A stretch of DNA of 54,961 nt from Caldithrix sp964598255 (lineage in GTDB: Bacteria; Calditrichota; Calditrichia; Calditrichales; Calditrichaceae): assembly GCA_964598255.1 (NCBI GenBank), contig CAZRBA010000050.1, forward strand, positions 1 to 54,961, read 5' to 3'. Position numbers and translations under genes: made by a program. This document shows, piece by piece, positions 26,433 to 35,873 of the stretch; positions within the stretch are counted from its first letter, which is position 1; every line of letters begins with the position of its first letter. The notes under the pieces were generated by a model. That model was not told the origin of the DNA. It ran no database searches and saw nothing but the letters and a program-made list of their open reading frames with translations.

Positions 26433-28274
26433 ATGGATATTAAAGAAAAACTAACACACGTACCGGACAAACCCGGTTGTTACCTATTTAAGGATAAAAA
26501 CGGCAAAATTTTGTACATCGGTAAGGCCGGTGTGCTACGCAACCGCGTACGCTCTTATTTTCAAAAATCCCGTCCCTACCATCCGAAACTGGATGCCTTG
26601 GTACGTAAAATTAGCAATATCGAATGGATTGTTACCGATTCCGAAGTGGAAGCGCTCATTCTGGAAAACAATCTCATCAAAGAATATAAACCGCGATACA
26701 ACGTAAGTTTACGCGATGACAAAAGTTACCCGTACATTCGCATTACCAACGAAGATTTTCCGCAAGTGTTTATTACCCGCCGTTTGGTTCGCGACGGTTC
26801 CGAATATTTTGGCCCCTATACCGATGTGAAAAACGTTCGTTTTGTTTTGAAAACGCTTAAACGGATTTTTCCGATTCGCTCGTGCAAACACAATTTAACA
26901 CCGGATGTCATTCGCAATAAAAAGATTGCTTTGTGTCTGGACTATTACATTAAAAAATGTTCGGGGCCGTGCCAGGGATTGCAATCCAGAGAGGAATACC
27001 AAAAAATCATCGGGCAGGTACGTCAATTTTTAAAAGGTAAAACCTCGGAAATCGTAAAAGAATTGCAACGGCAAATGGAAGAACATGCACAAAAGATGGA
27101 ATTCGAAGAAGCGGCCTTGGTAAGAGACCGTTTGGCCGCGCTGGAAAATTATCGCAACAGCCAAAAAATCGTGCAGTCGGATTTTAAAGATCGCGACGTG
27201 GTAGCCGTGGCCCTGGAAGACAAAGAAGCATGCGCCTTGGTTTTTCGCGTAAGGGAAGGGAAAATAATAGGCAAGCAACATTTCTATCTGAAACACCAAA
27301 CATGGAAAGATGAGGCAGAGATTATCGATGAATTTCTCGGTCATTATTATTTGAATACGCAGGATTTTCCGCAGGAAATTTTTTTGCAAACATCCGTCGA
27401 ATCCAAAGATGCGTTGGCTAATTGGTTAAGCGTTCAATCGGGACGTAAGGTGGAAATAATTGTTCCGCAGCGCGGTGAAAAACACAAACTGATGGAAATG
27501 GCTATAAAAAACGCGCGCTATTTGCTGGACGATTTGCTTTTGCAAAAGCTAAAAAAAGAGCAAACCGTTCATTTTACGGTTAATGCTTTGCAGCGTGATT
27601 TACGTTTGCCCAAGCCGCCCTTAATAATGGAATGTTTCGATATTTCCAATATTCAGGGGAGTGATCCGGTGGCCTCCATGGTACGTTTTGAAAACGGAAA
27701 GCCCAAAAAAAGTGAATATCGAAAATACAAAATTACCGTAAAACAGAGCCCTGACGATTTTGCCATGATGCGCGAAGTAATTGAACGAAGGTATCGTCGT
27801 TTGTTGCAGGAAAAAAAACGTTTGCCCGATTTGATTGTGGTCGACGGCGGCAAAGGGCAGCTGTCCGTTGCCGTACAGGTGTTAAATGATCTGGGCCTTT
27901 CGGAACAACCGATTATTGGCCTGGCCAAACGTTTGGAAGAAGTGTTTGTGCCCGGGGAAGACGAGCCGCGAATGTTTCCCCGTACCTCCTCGAGCCTGCG
28001 TTTGTTGCAACACATTCGTGACGAAGCCCATCGATTTGCCGTTACGTTCCATCGTAACCGACGGAAAAAGCGTACGCTGCATTCCGTATTGGATGAAATT
28101 CCTGGTATCGGCCCCAAACGACGCAACCAATTGCTCAACGCCTTTGGCTCAGTTAAAAACATTGCCCGTGCTTCCGAGCAAACATTGGTAAAAATAGGTA
28201 AATTACCGAGACCTGTTGCGCAAAGTATCGTAAAATATTTTGCAGCCAAATCAAAATCACCAACCGCCCGCTGA
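26433..28274 (+). CDS. uvrC: Excinuclease ABC subunit C
   Basis: The dual-incision nuclease of nucleotide excision repair, 613 residues. The N-terminal GIY-YIG domain shows PGCYLFKDKNGKILYIGKAG and RVRSYFQ; the UVR domain is near residues 205-240 (LQRQMEEHAQKMEFEEAALVRDRL). The RNase H-like C-terminal nuclease is marked by ECFDISNIQGSDPVASMV and VVDGGKGQLS. Paired helix-hairpin-helix motifs close it (IPGIGPKRRNQLLNAFGSVKNI). All parts are intact. The ribosome binding site is weak. Adjacency to uvrB suggests coexpression. Confidence 0.98.
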   Translation: MDIKEKLTHVPDKPGCYLFKDKNGKILYIGKAGVLRNRVRSYFQKSRPYHPKLDALVRKISNIEWIVTDSEVEALILENNLIKEYKPRYNVSLRDDKSYPYIRITNEDFPQVFITRRLVRDGSEYFGPYTDVKNVRFVLKTLKRIFPIRSCKHNLTPDVIRNKKIALCLDYYIKKCSGPCQGLQSREEYQKIIGQVRQFLKGKTSEIVKELQRQMEEHAQKMEFEEAALVRDRLAALENYRNSQKIVQSDFKDRDVVAVALEDKEACALVFRVREGKIIGKQHFYLKHQTWKDEAEIIDEFLGHYYLNTQDFPQEIFLQTSVESKDALANWLSVQSGRKVEIIVPQRGEKHKLMEMAIKNARYLLDDLLLQKLKKEQTVHFTVNALQRDLRLPKPPLIMECFDISNIQGSDPVASMVRFENGKPKKSEYRKYKITVKQSPDDFAMMREVIERRYRRLLQEKKRLPDLIVVDGGKGQLSVAVQVLNDLGLSEQPIIGLAKRLEEVFVPGEDEPRMFPRTSSSLRLLQHIRDEAHRFAVTFHRNRRKKRTLHSVLDEIPGIGPKRRNQLLNAFGSVKNIARASEQTLVKIGKLPRPVAQSIVKYFAAKSKSPTAR

Positions 28275-28481
28275 TCGCTTTTAAGTGTTGGCCTTCTTTT
28301 CGGACTTTGCCCTTGAATTTATGTTCCCCGTCAATGCATACCCGTAACGAACTCATTAAACTGATAGTGGTTAATGTTAGCAAAGCTATGCGATTATTTT
28401 TCTAATCCTTATGCTTGTTTTTGCCGATTGATTAATGAGTGAAAGAAATAAGAGTACTTTTTTGAAACAGGAATTGTACGT

Positions 28482-30632
28482 ATGAAACAGTTGAAAAAAT
28501 TACTCATCGGAGCGGCCTGGGGTGTTCTGGCCGCCGTGTTGGTTTGGCTGTTAACGCGTTATGTGGCCAAAGACCTTTTTTATACTTACGAAGCCAAAAC
28601 ATACGATTGGCGCATTAAAAAGAAATTCGAGCCGCGGCCCACCATTGATGACATCATTATAGTGGATATTGACGAACGCGCCAATCAATTGCTGGGTAAG
28701 TATTCCCAATGGCCGCGTACCTATCATGCTCAAATTGTCGATTTTTTGCACAAGGCCGGGGCCATGGCCATTGGCCTTGATATTTTGTACGATAAAGATG
28801 TCTGGCATCCCGATCAGGATGTGCAGTTTGTTAATACGGTTCGGCAGGCCGGTAACGTATATACTGCGGTCTATTTTGCTCCCGCCGATTCCGACAATTG
28901 GCGTCCGGTAATGAAATCGGAACCAAAGGGATTCGATGCCAAACGCTTTTACTACACCTTCCCGCCGCAGGTCGAAGCGCTTTTTCCCCATGAAGATCGT
29001 TTTGAAAGCGGCTTTTTAGCCTTACTTAATGCCAGCCGCGGCGTGGGGCATGTTAATTTTAACGCCGATGTGGACGGCGTAGTGCGTCGCATACACCTGT
29101 TTACCAATTTCAATCACCATTTGTACCCTACGCTCGGGTTTAAAATTTTTATGGATGCCATTGGCACAGATTCATTGCATTATGATTTGAAAAATTCGTT
29201 TTTAGAGCTGTATCGCCAAGGACAACTATTGACAAAAATTCCCGTGGATGGCCATGGTAATATGCTCATCAACTGGGCCGGACCGTTTAAATCGTTTCGC
29301 TACATCAGCTTTTACGATGTACTAAAAGCCAAAGAGCGCCATTTACCGCCGGAAATTTTTAAAGGGAAAGTTGTATTGTTGGGTACCTCGTTACCCGGAC
29401 TTTTCGATTTACGTAACGTGCCGTTCCAGCGGGCCTTTCCTGGGGTAGAGATTCATGCTAATATTTTATATACCTTGTTTACGCAGAATTTTATTACCAA
29501 GATGAAAAGCGACACCGCTTTTTTGCTTTTACTCGTTATCGGAATTATTCTGGGAGCTATTCTCATTTTTACCCGACCTCTGGTTAGTTATTTAACCATT
29601 GTCCTTGCGGGAATCGCCTATGTAATTGTGGTAACCGTCGTTTTTTTTGAATACAATTATTGGGTAGAGATAATCGCTCCGCTGCTGACCATTGTGGTGG
29701 TATTTTCCTTTGTTTATGTTTATCGGTACGTTACAGAAGAGAAGAACAAGCGCTTTATCCGCTCGGCTTTTTCGCATTTTGTAACCAAATCGGTAGTGGA
29801 CGAATTGTTAGCCAAACCCGATAAAATAAAACTTGGTGGCGAAAAAAAGATTTGTACCGTGCTCTTTAGCGATGTGGCCGGTTTTACGACCATTTCCGAA
29901 AACTTAGAACCCGAGGAATTGGTGCAATTGTTGAATGAATATTTAACGGAAATGACCAACATCGTTTTTAAATACGATGGCATGCTTGATAAATACGAAG
30001 GCGATGCCATCATGGCTGTATTTGGCGCTCCCATTGCCCATGGGAACCATGCCTATCAGGCCTGTGCCACGGCTATCGAAATGCAGGAACGCTTAATCGG
30101 CATGCGCGAAGAATGGCACAGGCAGGGAAAACCAGAACTTCGGGTGCGTATTGGAATTAATACTGGCCCCATGGTAGTGGGTAACATGGGCTCCGAGAGC
30201 CGTTTCGATTACACGGTAATGGGCGATGCGGTAAATTTGGGCGCCCGATTGGAACCGGCCAATAAAATTTACGGCACCTATATTATGATTGGCGAAGAAA
30301 CCTACCGCATGGCCAAGGAGCAGATTATTGCCCGACCTTTGGATTTGTTACGGGTAAAAGGAAAAACAAAGCCGGTACGCGTTTACGAATTAATGGGGTT
30401 GATGGAACGCGGAGCCAATGACGAAATGATGCGTATTATCGACTTGTTTCGCAAGGGATTCGAATTATATTTGCGGCAAGACTGGGACGGTGCCGTGAAC
30501 TATTTTCAGCAAGTGCTTACAATTCGTGCGGACGACGGACCTTCCAAAACCTACATTAAACGTTGCCGTGAATTTAAATCCAATCCGCCAGGAGAAAGCT
30601 GGGATGGCGTGTATTCAATGAAAACAAAATGA
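28482..30632 (+). CDS. CHASE2-domain class III adenylate cyclase
   Basis: A 716-residue membrane cyclase. One N-terminal helix (residues 7-25) leads into a periplasmic CHASE2 sensor domain (about 30-335), then three helices (about 346-412) and a cytoplasmic cyclase domain (about 455-640). Metal ligands are Asp464 (FSDVAGFTT) and Asp508 (KYEGDAIMAVFGAP). The adenine-selecting pair is Lys504 and Thr578 (DYTVMGD), the Lys/Thr combination of class IIIb enzymes, which are often bicarbonate-responsive. Transition-state residues Asn585 and Arg589 are in VNLGARLE. The C-terminal 75 residues look TPR-like (LYLRQDWDGAVNYFQQVL). All catalytic residues are present, so it should make cAMP. It stands alone 207 bases after uvrC. 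Confidence 0.93.
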   Translation: MKQLKKLLIGAAWGVLAAVLVWLLTRYVAKDLFYTYEAKTYDWRIKKKFEPRPTIDDIIIVDIDERANQLLGKYSQWPRTYHAQIVDFLHKAGAMAIGLDILYDKDVWHPDQDVQFVNTVRQAGNVYTAVYFAPADSDNWRPVMKSEPKGFDAKRFYYTFPPQVEALFPHEDRFESGFLALLNASRGVGHVNFNADVDGVVRRIHLFTNFNHHLYPTLGFKIFMDAIGTDSLHYDLKNSFLELYRQGQLLTKIPVDGHGNMLINWAGPFKSFRYISFYDVLKAKERHLPPEIFKGKVVLLGTSLPGLFDLRNVPFQRAFPGVEIHANILYTLFTQNFITKMKSDTAFLLLLVIGIILGAILIFTRPLVSYLTIVLAGIAYVIVVTVVFFEYNYWVEIIAPLLTIVVVFSFVYVYRYVTEEKNKRFIRSAFSHFVTKSVVDELLAKPDKIKLGGEKKICTVLFSDVAGFTTISENLEPEELVQLLNEYLTEMTNIVFKYDGMLDKYEGDAIMAVFGAPIAHGNHAYQACATAIEMQERLIGMREEWHRQGKPELRVRIGINTGPMVVGNMGSESRFDYTVMGDAVNLGARLEPANKIYGTYIMIGEETYRMAKEQIIARPLDLLRVKGKTKPVRVYELMGLMERGANDEMMRIIDLFRKGFELYLRQDWDGAVNYFQQVLTIRADDGPSKTYIKRCREFKSNPPGESWDGVYSMKTK

Positions 30633-30971
30633 TAAAACGTTTTAATGAGAACCGGTTTTTGTGCTGATTTTTTTGTTATGTTAATTGCCGGGACAAAATC
30701 CACTTCGATTAAGGAAGGAAATGCGTTATTTATAAAAATAGGGAAGTGCACATCTTTGGGTTAACGTCCGATTTTTTTCATTTGTTAAAATTTACTTAAC
30801 ATTTTACCGAGATATTCCGATAAATATAACAAAATTTATGTGAAAAAATTTACGAAAAATATTTTAACTGTTTTGATATTGCACGACTGCCGTCTTTTTT
30901 AATCAAAGCGCAAATTTTTTATTTCGTTAATAAATTGTTTTTCACGTTTAATTAAACCCTAAGGAGGTTTT
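30633..30971. promoter_or_regulatory. AT-rich intergenic region ahead of the PKD lipoprotein
   Basis: This 339-base stretch is strongly AT-rich compared with its neighbours, with many A- and T-tracts (30770-30960), which suits a promoter region. I found no reliable -35/-10 pair, hairpin terminator or small gene. A TAAGGAGG at its end serves the lipoprotein gene. Confidence 0.4.
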
Positions 30972-33305
30972 ATGTTTAAAAAACTGTTTTTGATATTAAT
31001 GGCATCGTTGTTGGTGCTTTGGTCTTGCGAGGATAGCAATAATGATTCGACCGGCCCGGAAGGAGATGCTGCTTTGCAAAAGGAAACGCGGCAAGGAAAG
31101 CTTGAAATTCCTGCAAATGCCAATATTACGGCAACCGATTTGCAAGTGGTAAGTTTTGCCGAAGGTAAGGATTTGAAGGCCGACGGTTCGTTTAGTGTGC
31201 AGGCCAACAAAGCAACCAGCTATCAGGTGCTAATGTTTGATGATAAAGTTTCGGGAAAACCCGTTTTTCTTGGAATTTATGACCCGATAAGTAAAAAAGT
31301 GACTGCAAACGATACTTCTACCGCACTTGCTTTAACACTGTTCAACCCGTTTCTAATTTTATCCGATCAAACCAATCGCGAAGACTATTTAGCAGCCATT
31401 AAAAAAGAACCGAAATTTGCGGAGCTTTTAAATGCTTTGCATCAGGCCTACGCCAATAATCCGCAAAATGCACTTGACTATGGGGAGAATCCGGTAATTT
31501 TTCAATTGGCGGTACAGGTAATGCAAGCTGCCATGGAAACCCTGGGCTACGGAGATGGCAACCAAATGGCCCATCCTCAAAAAGTTAATTTAGATCCTCC
31601 CTATTTGCGCGATGTCGCCGGCGCGGGCATTACGTTTGTTAATCCGCGTTTTGTGTGGTATGCCGCCGGTATTTATCCCAATGATGCCGATTTAAAGGAA
31701 GTGGTTACCGTTCAGCGTAAAGAAAAAGTACTCAATTTCGATTGGGGCTGGCCGCCGCGCATCAACAGCGATCCGGCAGAAACCAATTACAATTTGGGGG
31801 ACGGTACCTTCCGGATTTTCCTAACCCGCGGACTTAATTTCGCCAAGTTCACCCAGTGGGATGATCCCGAAGGGAGAGCAACCATTTGCAACTCCGCCCA
31901 ATTGGTGGTGTATATTTTGGAGTTGGCTATCGGAAATATGAATTTCTTTTCCAACGATCTATTGTTATCGTTTCCAGATCATTTCCATGTTTCGGGCGAT
32001 CAAAGTTATCAGTTTGGCGAAGCGATCGGCAGTAAGGACATGGGTAAAATCATAACAACCATCTCGCAAATTGTGGCGTCGAATTTGGACGGTTTGTCCT
32101 ACTGGATTTGGCAGCAACAGGCCAATAACGGTCAAAAGGCATTTTTGGATCATGCCTTTGTCTTCTTTTCCAATGCTACCCAAGTTTTAAAAATTCTGGG
32201 CTATTTAAACGAGCAGGTACCGTTTATTAGCGATTTGATTTTTTCGCCCAGAGAGGTCAATTATTATGTAACCCAACGCAACGGAACATTAACCGAAACA
32301 AGCACCAACACTCCTCCGCAAGCCGAATTTACCATTACACCCCCGGCCGGTATCGTGGGAGTTACCTTTGAATTTAACGCTTCCGCTACAACGGATGATC
32401 ACGATCCTATTTCCGATTTGCAGTTTCGCTGGGATTTTAATGCGGACGGTATTTGGGATGTGGGCTGGACCAGCGATACAACCGCGCAATACACCTATTC
32501 CAAAGGCGGATCGTACAAAATTACTTTGGAAGTTAAGGATAGCGAAGGGCTGAAGGATGTGGTTGTCCATACGCTTAACGTCGGTGGCGGCCAAGGAACG
32601 GCAAGCCATGTCAAACTCTTCCGCGACAATTTGCCTTGGAACAGCAATTCGATGGTCGATATGCTTGTTTCGTTAGGCTTTACCGAAGGACAGGGCGCCA
32701 ATACGTATGAAATTTTAACCTCCGACCAAATGGCAACCGTAGATTTGATTCCCGGTCAGGATCTGGTAATTATTTCCAACGATCAGAATCAGGAATTTTA
32801 CGATAATTACGCTAAGGTGCAAGTGCGTTTTTCCAATTTTGTTATGGGCGGTGGAGCGCTATTTTGGGAAGCCTGCGATAACGGATGGGCCTCCGGTTCC
32901 ATGGAAAGTGCGGGCATTGTTTTACCTGGCAATATTCAAATGCATTATGCGCTTGATTACTGGAATTACATTCCCAATCCCGATTTACCTTTAGTGCAAG
33001 GGCTGCCTACGGCTATGGATCACAACTATGCCAGTCACGAAAGCTTTACCAATTTACCTGACGGAACAACGGTTTATTGTGTCAATTCGGAACAGGAGCC
33101 CACGCTTATCGAATTTAATCTGGGAGCCGGTTGGGTAATTGTAACCGGGCAACCTTTGGAACATCAGTACGAACATATTTACGGGAATCCGGATATGGAA
33201 AACTTATTGCCGCGTATTGTCAGTTATTTTACGGGCAAACCCTTATCGAAACCTTTGCTGAAAAGAGCGTTACCGAAATCGACCAGATCCACCTCTGCAA
33301 AATAA
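30972..33305 (+). CDS. Surface lipoprotein with PKD and glutamine-amidotransferase-like domains
   Basis: A 777-residue lipoprotein with signal MFKKLFLILMASLLVL and lipobox WSC. An unassigned N-terminal half (about 30-445) is followed by a PKD domain (about 450-540, with PQAEFTITPPAG and WDFNADGIWD). The C-terminal part (about 545-755) resembles the class I glutamine-amidotransferase-like fold used in ThuA and DUF4960-type proteins: alternating strand-helix units with SNDQNQEFYDNYAKVQVRFSNFV-like order and a GWVIVTGQPLEH strand. I see no Cys-His-Glu triad, so it is probably not enzymatic. Function unknown; extracellular binding is an inference from the PKD domain. TAAGGAGG precedes the ATG, and a strong terminator follows. 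Confidence 0.78.
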   Translation: MFKKLFLILMASLLVLWSCEDSNNDSTGPEGDAALQKETRQGKLEIPANANITATDLQVVSFAEGKDLKADGSFSVQANKATSYQVLMFDDKVSGKPVFLGIYDPISKKVTANDTSTALALTLFNPFLILSDQTNREDYLAAIKKEPKFAELLNALHQAYANNPQNALDYGENPVIFQLAVQVMQAAMETLGYGDGNQMAHPQKVNLDPPYLRDVAGAGITFVNPRFVWYAAGIYPNDADLKEVVTVQRKEKVLNFDWGWPPRINSDPAETNYNLGDGTFRIFLTRGLNFAKFTQWDDPEGRATICNSAQLVVYILELAIGNMNFFSNDLLLSFPDHFHVSGDQSYQFGEAIGSKDMGKIITTISQIVASNLDGLSYWIWQQQANNGQKAFLDHAFVFFSNATQVLKILGYLNEQVPFISDLIFSPREVNYYVTQRNGTLTETSTNTPPQAEFTITPPAGIVGVTFEFNASATTDDHDPISDLQFRWDFNADGIWDVGWTSDTTAQYTYSKGGSYKITLEVKDSEGLKDVVVHTLNVGGGQGTASHVKLFRDNLPWNSNSMVDMLVSLGFTEGQGANTYEILTSDQMATVDLIPGQDLVIISNDQNQEFYDNYAKVQVRFSNFVMGGGALFWEACDNGWASGSMESAGIVLPGNIQMHYALDYWNYIPNPDLPLVQGLPTAMDHNYASHESFTNLPDGTTVYCVNSEQEPTLIEFNLGAGWVIVTGQPLEHQYEHIYGNPDMENLLPRIVSYFTGKPLSKPLLKRALPKSTRSTSAK

Positions 33306-33323
33306 TACACGGCATAAAACCCG

Positions 33324-33354
33324 AAAGGCAGTTCGTTTTGAACTGCCTTTTTTT
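33324..33354 (+). terminator. Rho-independent terminator after the PKD lipoprotein
   Basis: AAAGGCAGTTC at 33324-33334 pairs perfectly with GAACTGCCTTT at 33340-33350, with a 5-base loop, and runs into a T-tract ending at 33354. Confidence 0.92.
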
Positions 33355-33561
33355 GATTTCGGAACGATTTATTAATATGCAAGGTATTCTATGCAAACGT
33401 TCCTTGGCTTGCGCCGAACACAAAACTTCGGATGCGTTTTTTTGTTTTGCATTTAAACGGAGATTAATTTTTAAGATAACCGGCCGAATATTTTGGTAAG
33501 GAGGCCGTAAAACGGTTGTGATTTAATTCATGGAAATAAAATTTAAACGTAGAAAGGCGCA

Positions 33562-34728
33562 ATGGAAAAAACATATAAGATATTGGCCGTTGATGATAAT
33601 CCTATTAATTTGAAATTATTATCGCGTGCCCTGATTAACACTGATTACGAAATTTATACGGCTTCCTCAGGCGAAGAAGCATTGACAATTGCCCGTAAAG
33701 TTCATCCGGATTTGATTTTATTGGATGTCATTATGCCCGGCATGAGCGGATACGAAGTATGCAAAAAATTGCAGGAAGATGAGCAGACCGCTTATATTCC
33801 GGTGATATTTTTATCCGCTAAAAATGAACCCGTTGATAAAGCCAAAGGATTAGCTCTTGGTGCGGTGGATTATTTGACCAAACCGTTTAATCCTTTGGAA
33901 ATCAATGCGCGCGTGCGAACCCATTTGTCTACCAGACGTAGTACCATTCATTTGTTACGCAAAAATCAGGAACTAACTGCGCAAATCGAAAAGCTGCAAC
34001 GGCAATTGGACAAACAGATTACTGAAAAAAATATCATTGACTATTTGCAAAAAATATCCAGCACAACGTTCCATGTGGTTCAGGATTCCGTTGAATTGTA
34101 CATGCTTTCCAAATCGCAACGTTTTCCTATTACGACAGTGCACATACCGGTATTTGAAGCACCGGATTTGGTGGTGGTTTTGTCGTTAAACGGATTCGAA
34201 AAAGAATATCCTACCTTAATTGTTGAGCAACTGGTACAAAAATTTGTGGAGGGATTTTTCAAAGGGTTGGTTGTTAGCGGATCTGAACCCGATGAATCCG
34301 TTTTAACAGGCTTATTCAATACGTTAATCGATCGTTTTAGCCCGGATATTTATCAAGTGGCGTTTACCTTTTCTTTAAGCGTATTTGATGTTAAAAATAA
34401 AACTATGTTTTTTTACGGGTTAAATCAAAATGCTCCTTATGAAATTTCGCCCGGTAAAACGCCCGATTGGATTAAGGGTAAAGCCATTTTAATTGATTCC
34501 GAACTCCGGAATTTTATAACGGCCATGCGCCTTCCTCTGCAAACAAATCAGCGTATTATTTTTTATCTGAACGGGCAAAACGATAATAGCGATACGGTTT
34601 ACGGGCAAATTTTTGTTCCGGCTTTGGCGCAAAATAATTTTGAATTGCAAAAGTCGGTTCTTTGGCTTGATGACCATTTGCCACCTACCGAACAAGATCA
34701 GGCTTTTTTAATGGTGAGCATTAAATAA
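33562..34728 (+). CDS. Response regulator with degenerate PP2C/SpoIIE-like output domain
   Basis: A 388-residue protein. Residues 5-120 form an intact receiver: acidic pair Asp11-Asp12, phospho-acceptor Asp55 (LILLDVIMPGMSG) and Lys107 (DYLTKPFNPLEI). A short coiled coil (about 130-155) leads to a C-terminal domain of about 230 residues. Its order of elements follows RsbU/SpoIIE phosphatases: a LSLNGFEKEYPTLIVEQL segment where DVSGHG is expected, SEPDESVLTGLFNTLIDRF where the LN motif is expected, SLSVFDVKNKTMFFYGLNQNAPYEI for the AGHPP region, and FYLNGQND where YTDGxxE is expected. The metal-binding Asp residues are replaced, so it is probably a pseudo-phosphatase used for binding. This domain match is by eye and could be wrong. 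AAAGG precedes the ATG. No kinase is adjacent. Confidence 0.75.
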   Translation: MEKTYKILAVDDNPINLKLLSRALINTDYEIYTASSGEEALTIARKVHPDLILLDVIMPGMSGYEVCKKLQEDEQTAYIPVIFLSAKNEPVDKAKGLALGAVDYLTKPFNPLEINARVRTHLSTRRSTIHLLRKNQELTAQIEKLQRQLDKQITEKNIIDYLQKISSTTFHVVQDSVELYMLSKSQRFPITTVHIPVFEAPDLVVVLSLNGFEKEYPTLIVEQLVQKFVEGFFKGLVVSGSEPDESVLTGLFNTLIDRFSPDIYQVAFTFSLSVFDVKNKTMFFYGLNQNAPYEISPGKTPDWIKGKAILIDSELRNFITAMRLPLQTNQRIIFYLNGQNDNSDTVYGQIFVPALAQNNFELQKSVLWLDDHLPPTEQDQAFLMVSIK

Positions 34729-34749
34729 ATTAATGCGGGTTAATATTTT

Positions 34750-35682
34750 TCATATTCTTCGTCGAAAGCCTTCTCCCAAAACTTCGTGCACGCTGTTAAT
34801 AATTACAAAAGCCGAGGGGTCTATTTGTTCGATTAGTTCGGTTAATAATGTAATTTCTTTGCGGGAGACAACGGTCATAATAATTTCGCGGTCCATATTT
34901 TTGTACAAACCGCGGGCCCGAATTGCCGTAGCTCCACGGCTTAAACGTTCCATAATAACTTTGGCAATTTTGTCGTTTTTGTCCGAAATAATCATGGCCG
35001 AACGTGCGTAATCGAATCCGTCCAGTACCACATCGATAAGACGTGACGAAACGAATAATAGGAAAAAGGCATACAGCGTTAAAGCCATAGCCGGTATTTG
35101 CCCGGAAAGGTGTTTGAATTGGATTATGATGCCCGCAATCGAGATAACGAAAAAATCGATTAGCAGAATGGCCATCCCTGGCTTAAAACCGTACCGTTTT
35201 TGCAGAATGGCCGCTACGATATCCGATCCCCCTGTAGAACCTTTAAATTTGAAGATAATACCCAAACCGAGGCCTAAAAAGAAAGCTCCTAACAATACTA
35301 AAAATAAAAAATCGTGTTGCCGAATGTGCACAACGGAAGGGCTCATATTCAGCCCGGTATAGTGCAGGCCGGGAAATTCACCGCGAAAAAAGTCGATTAA
35401 TAACGACGAAACGGTAAATCCGTAAAAAGTACGGGTGCCAAAACGAGGCCCCAATTCCTTAAATCCCCAAATGTACAAGGGGATATTCAGTATCCAAACC
35501 AATCCGCCCACGGGAACGGTACCGTTTGTCAAATAATGGACAGCCATGGCCAAACCGGAAACGCCGCCCGGCACTACGCGAGCATCAACCAAAAACACAC
35601 CAATACCCAGTGCCATCATTATACCGCCAATGGTGATAAAGAAGTAGTCTTTTACGGCCGAATGAAAAATCCATCGTTTCAT
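34750..35682 (-). CDS. YitT family membrane protein (DUF161/DUF2179)
   Basis: A 310-residue protein with five to six hydrophobic segments in the first 200 residues, including GIMMALGIGVFLVDARVVPGGVSGLAMAV and GLGLGIIFKFKGSTGGSDIVAAIL, typical of YitT proteins. The soluble C-terminal part (about 225-305) matches DUF2179: DYARSAMIISDKNDKIAKVIMERLSRGATAIRARG and EVLGEGF. The family has no firm function. The ATG at 35682 is chosen because CGGAGC lies eight bases upstream and the product starts MKRWIFH; the longer frame to 35736 adds 18 polar residues. It converges on the response regulator gene, with only 21 bases between them. Confidence 0.9.
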   Translation of the reverse strand: MKRWIFHSAVKDYFFITIGGIMMALGIGVFLVDARVVPGGVSGLAMAVHYLTNGTVPVGGLVWILNIPLYIWGFKELGPRFGTRTFYGFTVSSLLIDFFRGEFPGLHYTGLNMSPSVVHIRQHDFLFLVLLGAFFLGLGLGIIFKFKGSTGGSDIVAAILQKRYGFKPGMAILLIDFFVISIAGIIIQFKHLSGQIPAMALTLYAFFLLFVSSRLIDVVLDGFDYARSAMIISDKNDKIAKVIMERLSRGATAIRARGLYKNMDREIIMTVVSRKEITLLTELIEQIDPSAFVIINSVHEVLGEGFRRRI

Positions 35683-35787
35683 TGTATTGCTCCGGTTCCG
35701 ATTTTTATTTTCGTCAAAGGCTGCAAGTATACGCATTTAAACGAGCGGTGTCAAAGAAAAAAGCTTAATGAAAGATGGGCCGAAAAT

Positions 35788-35823
35788 AAAAAAATTCCCT
35801 ATCTAAATAAATTAAATAGGGAA
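35788..35823 (-). terminator. Rho-independent terminator on the minus strand
   Basis: TTCCCTAT at 35795-35802 pairs with ATAGGGAA at 35816-35823. On the minus strand the stem is followed by seven T residues (A-run at 35788-35794). It lies 50 bases past the stop of the 59-residue gene and ends that transcript, separating it from yitT. Confidence 0.85.
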
Positions 35824-35873
35824 CAATAAATGGTTGGCCAAATATAATTAAAGTTTTGTAACTCAGTGGTAAT

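Noticed and set aside
27653..28249. 198-codon minus-strand frame in uvrC
   Set aside because: Antisense shadow of the uvrC C-terminal region; Ser/Arg-rich as expected for a shadow.
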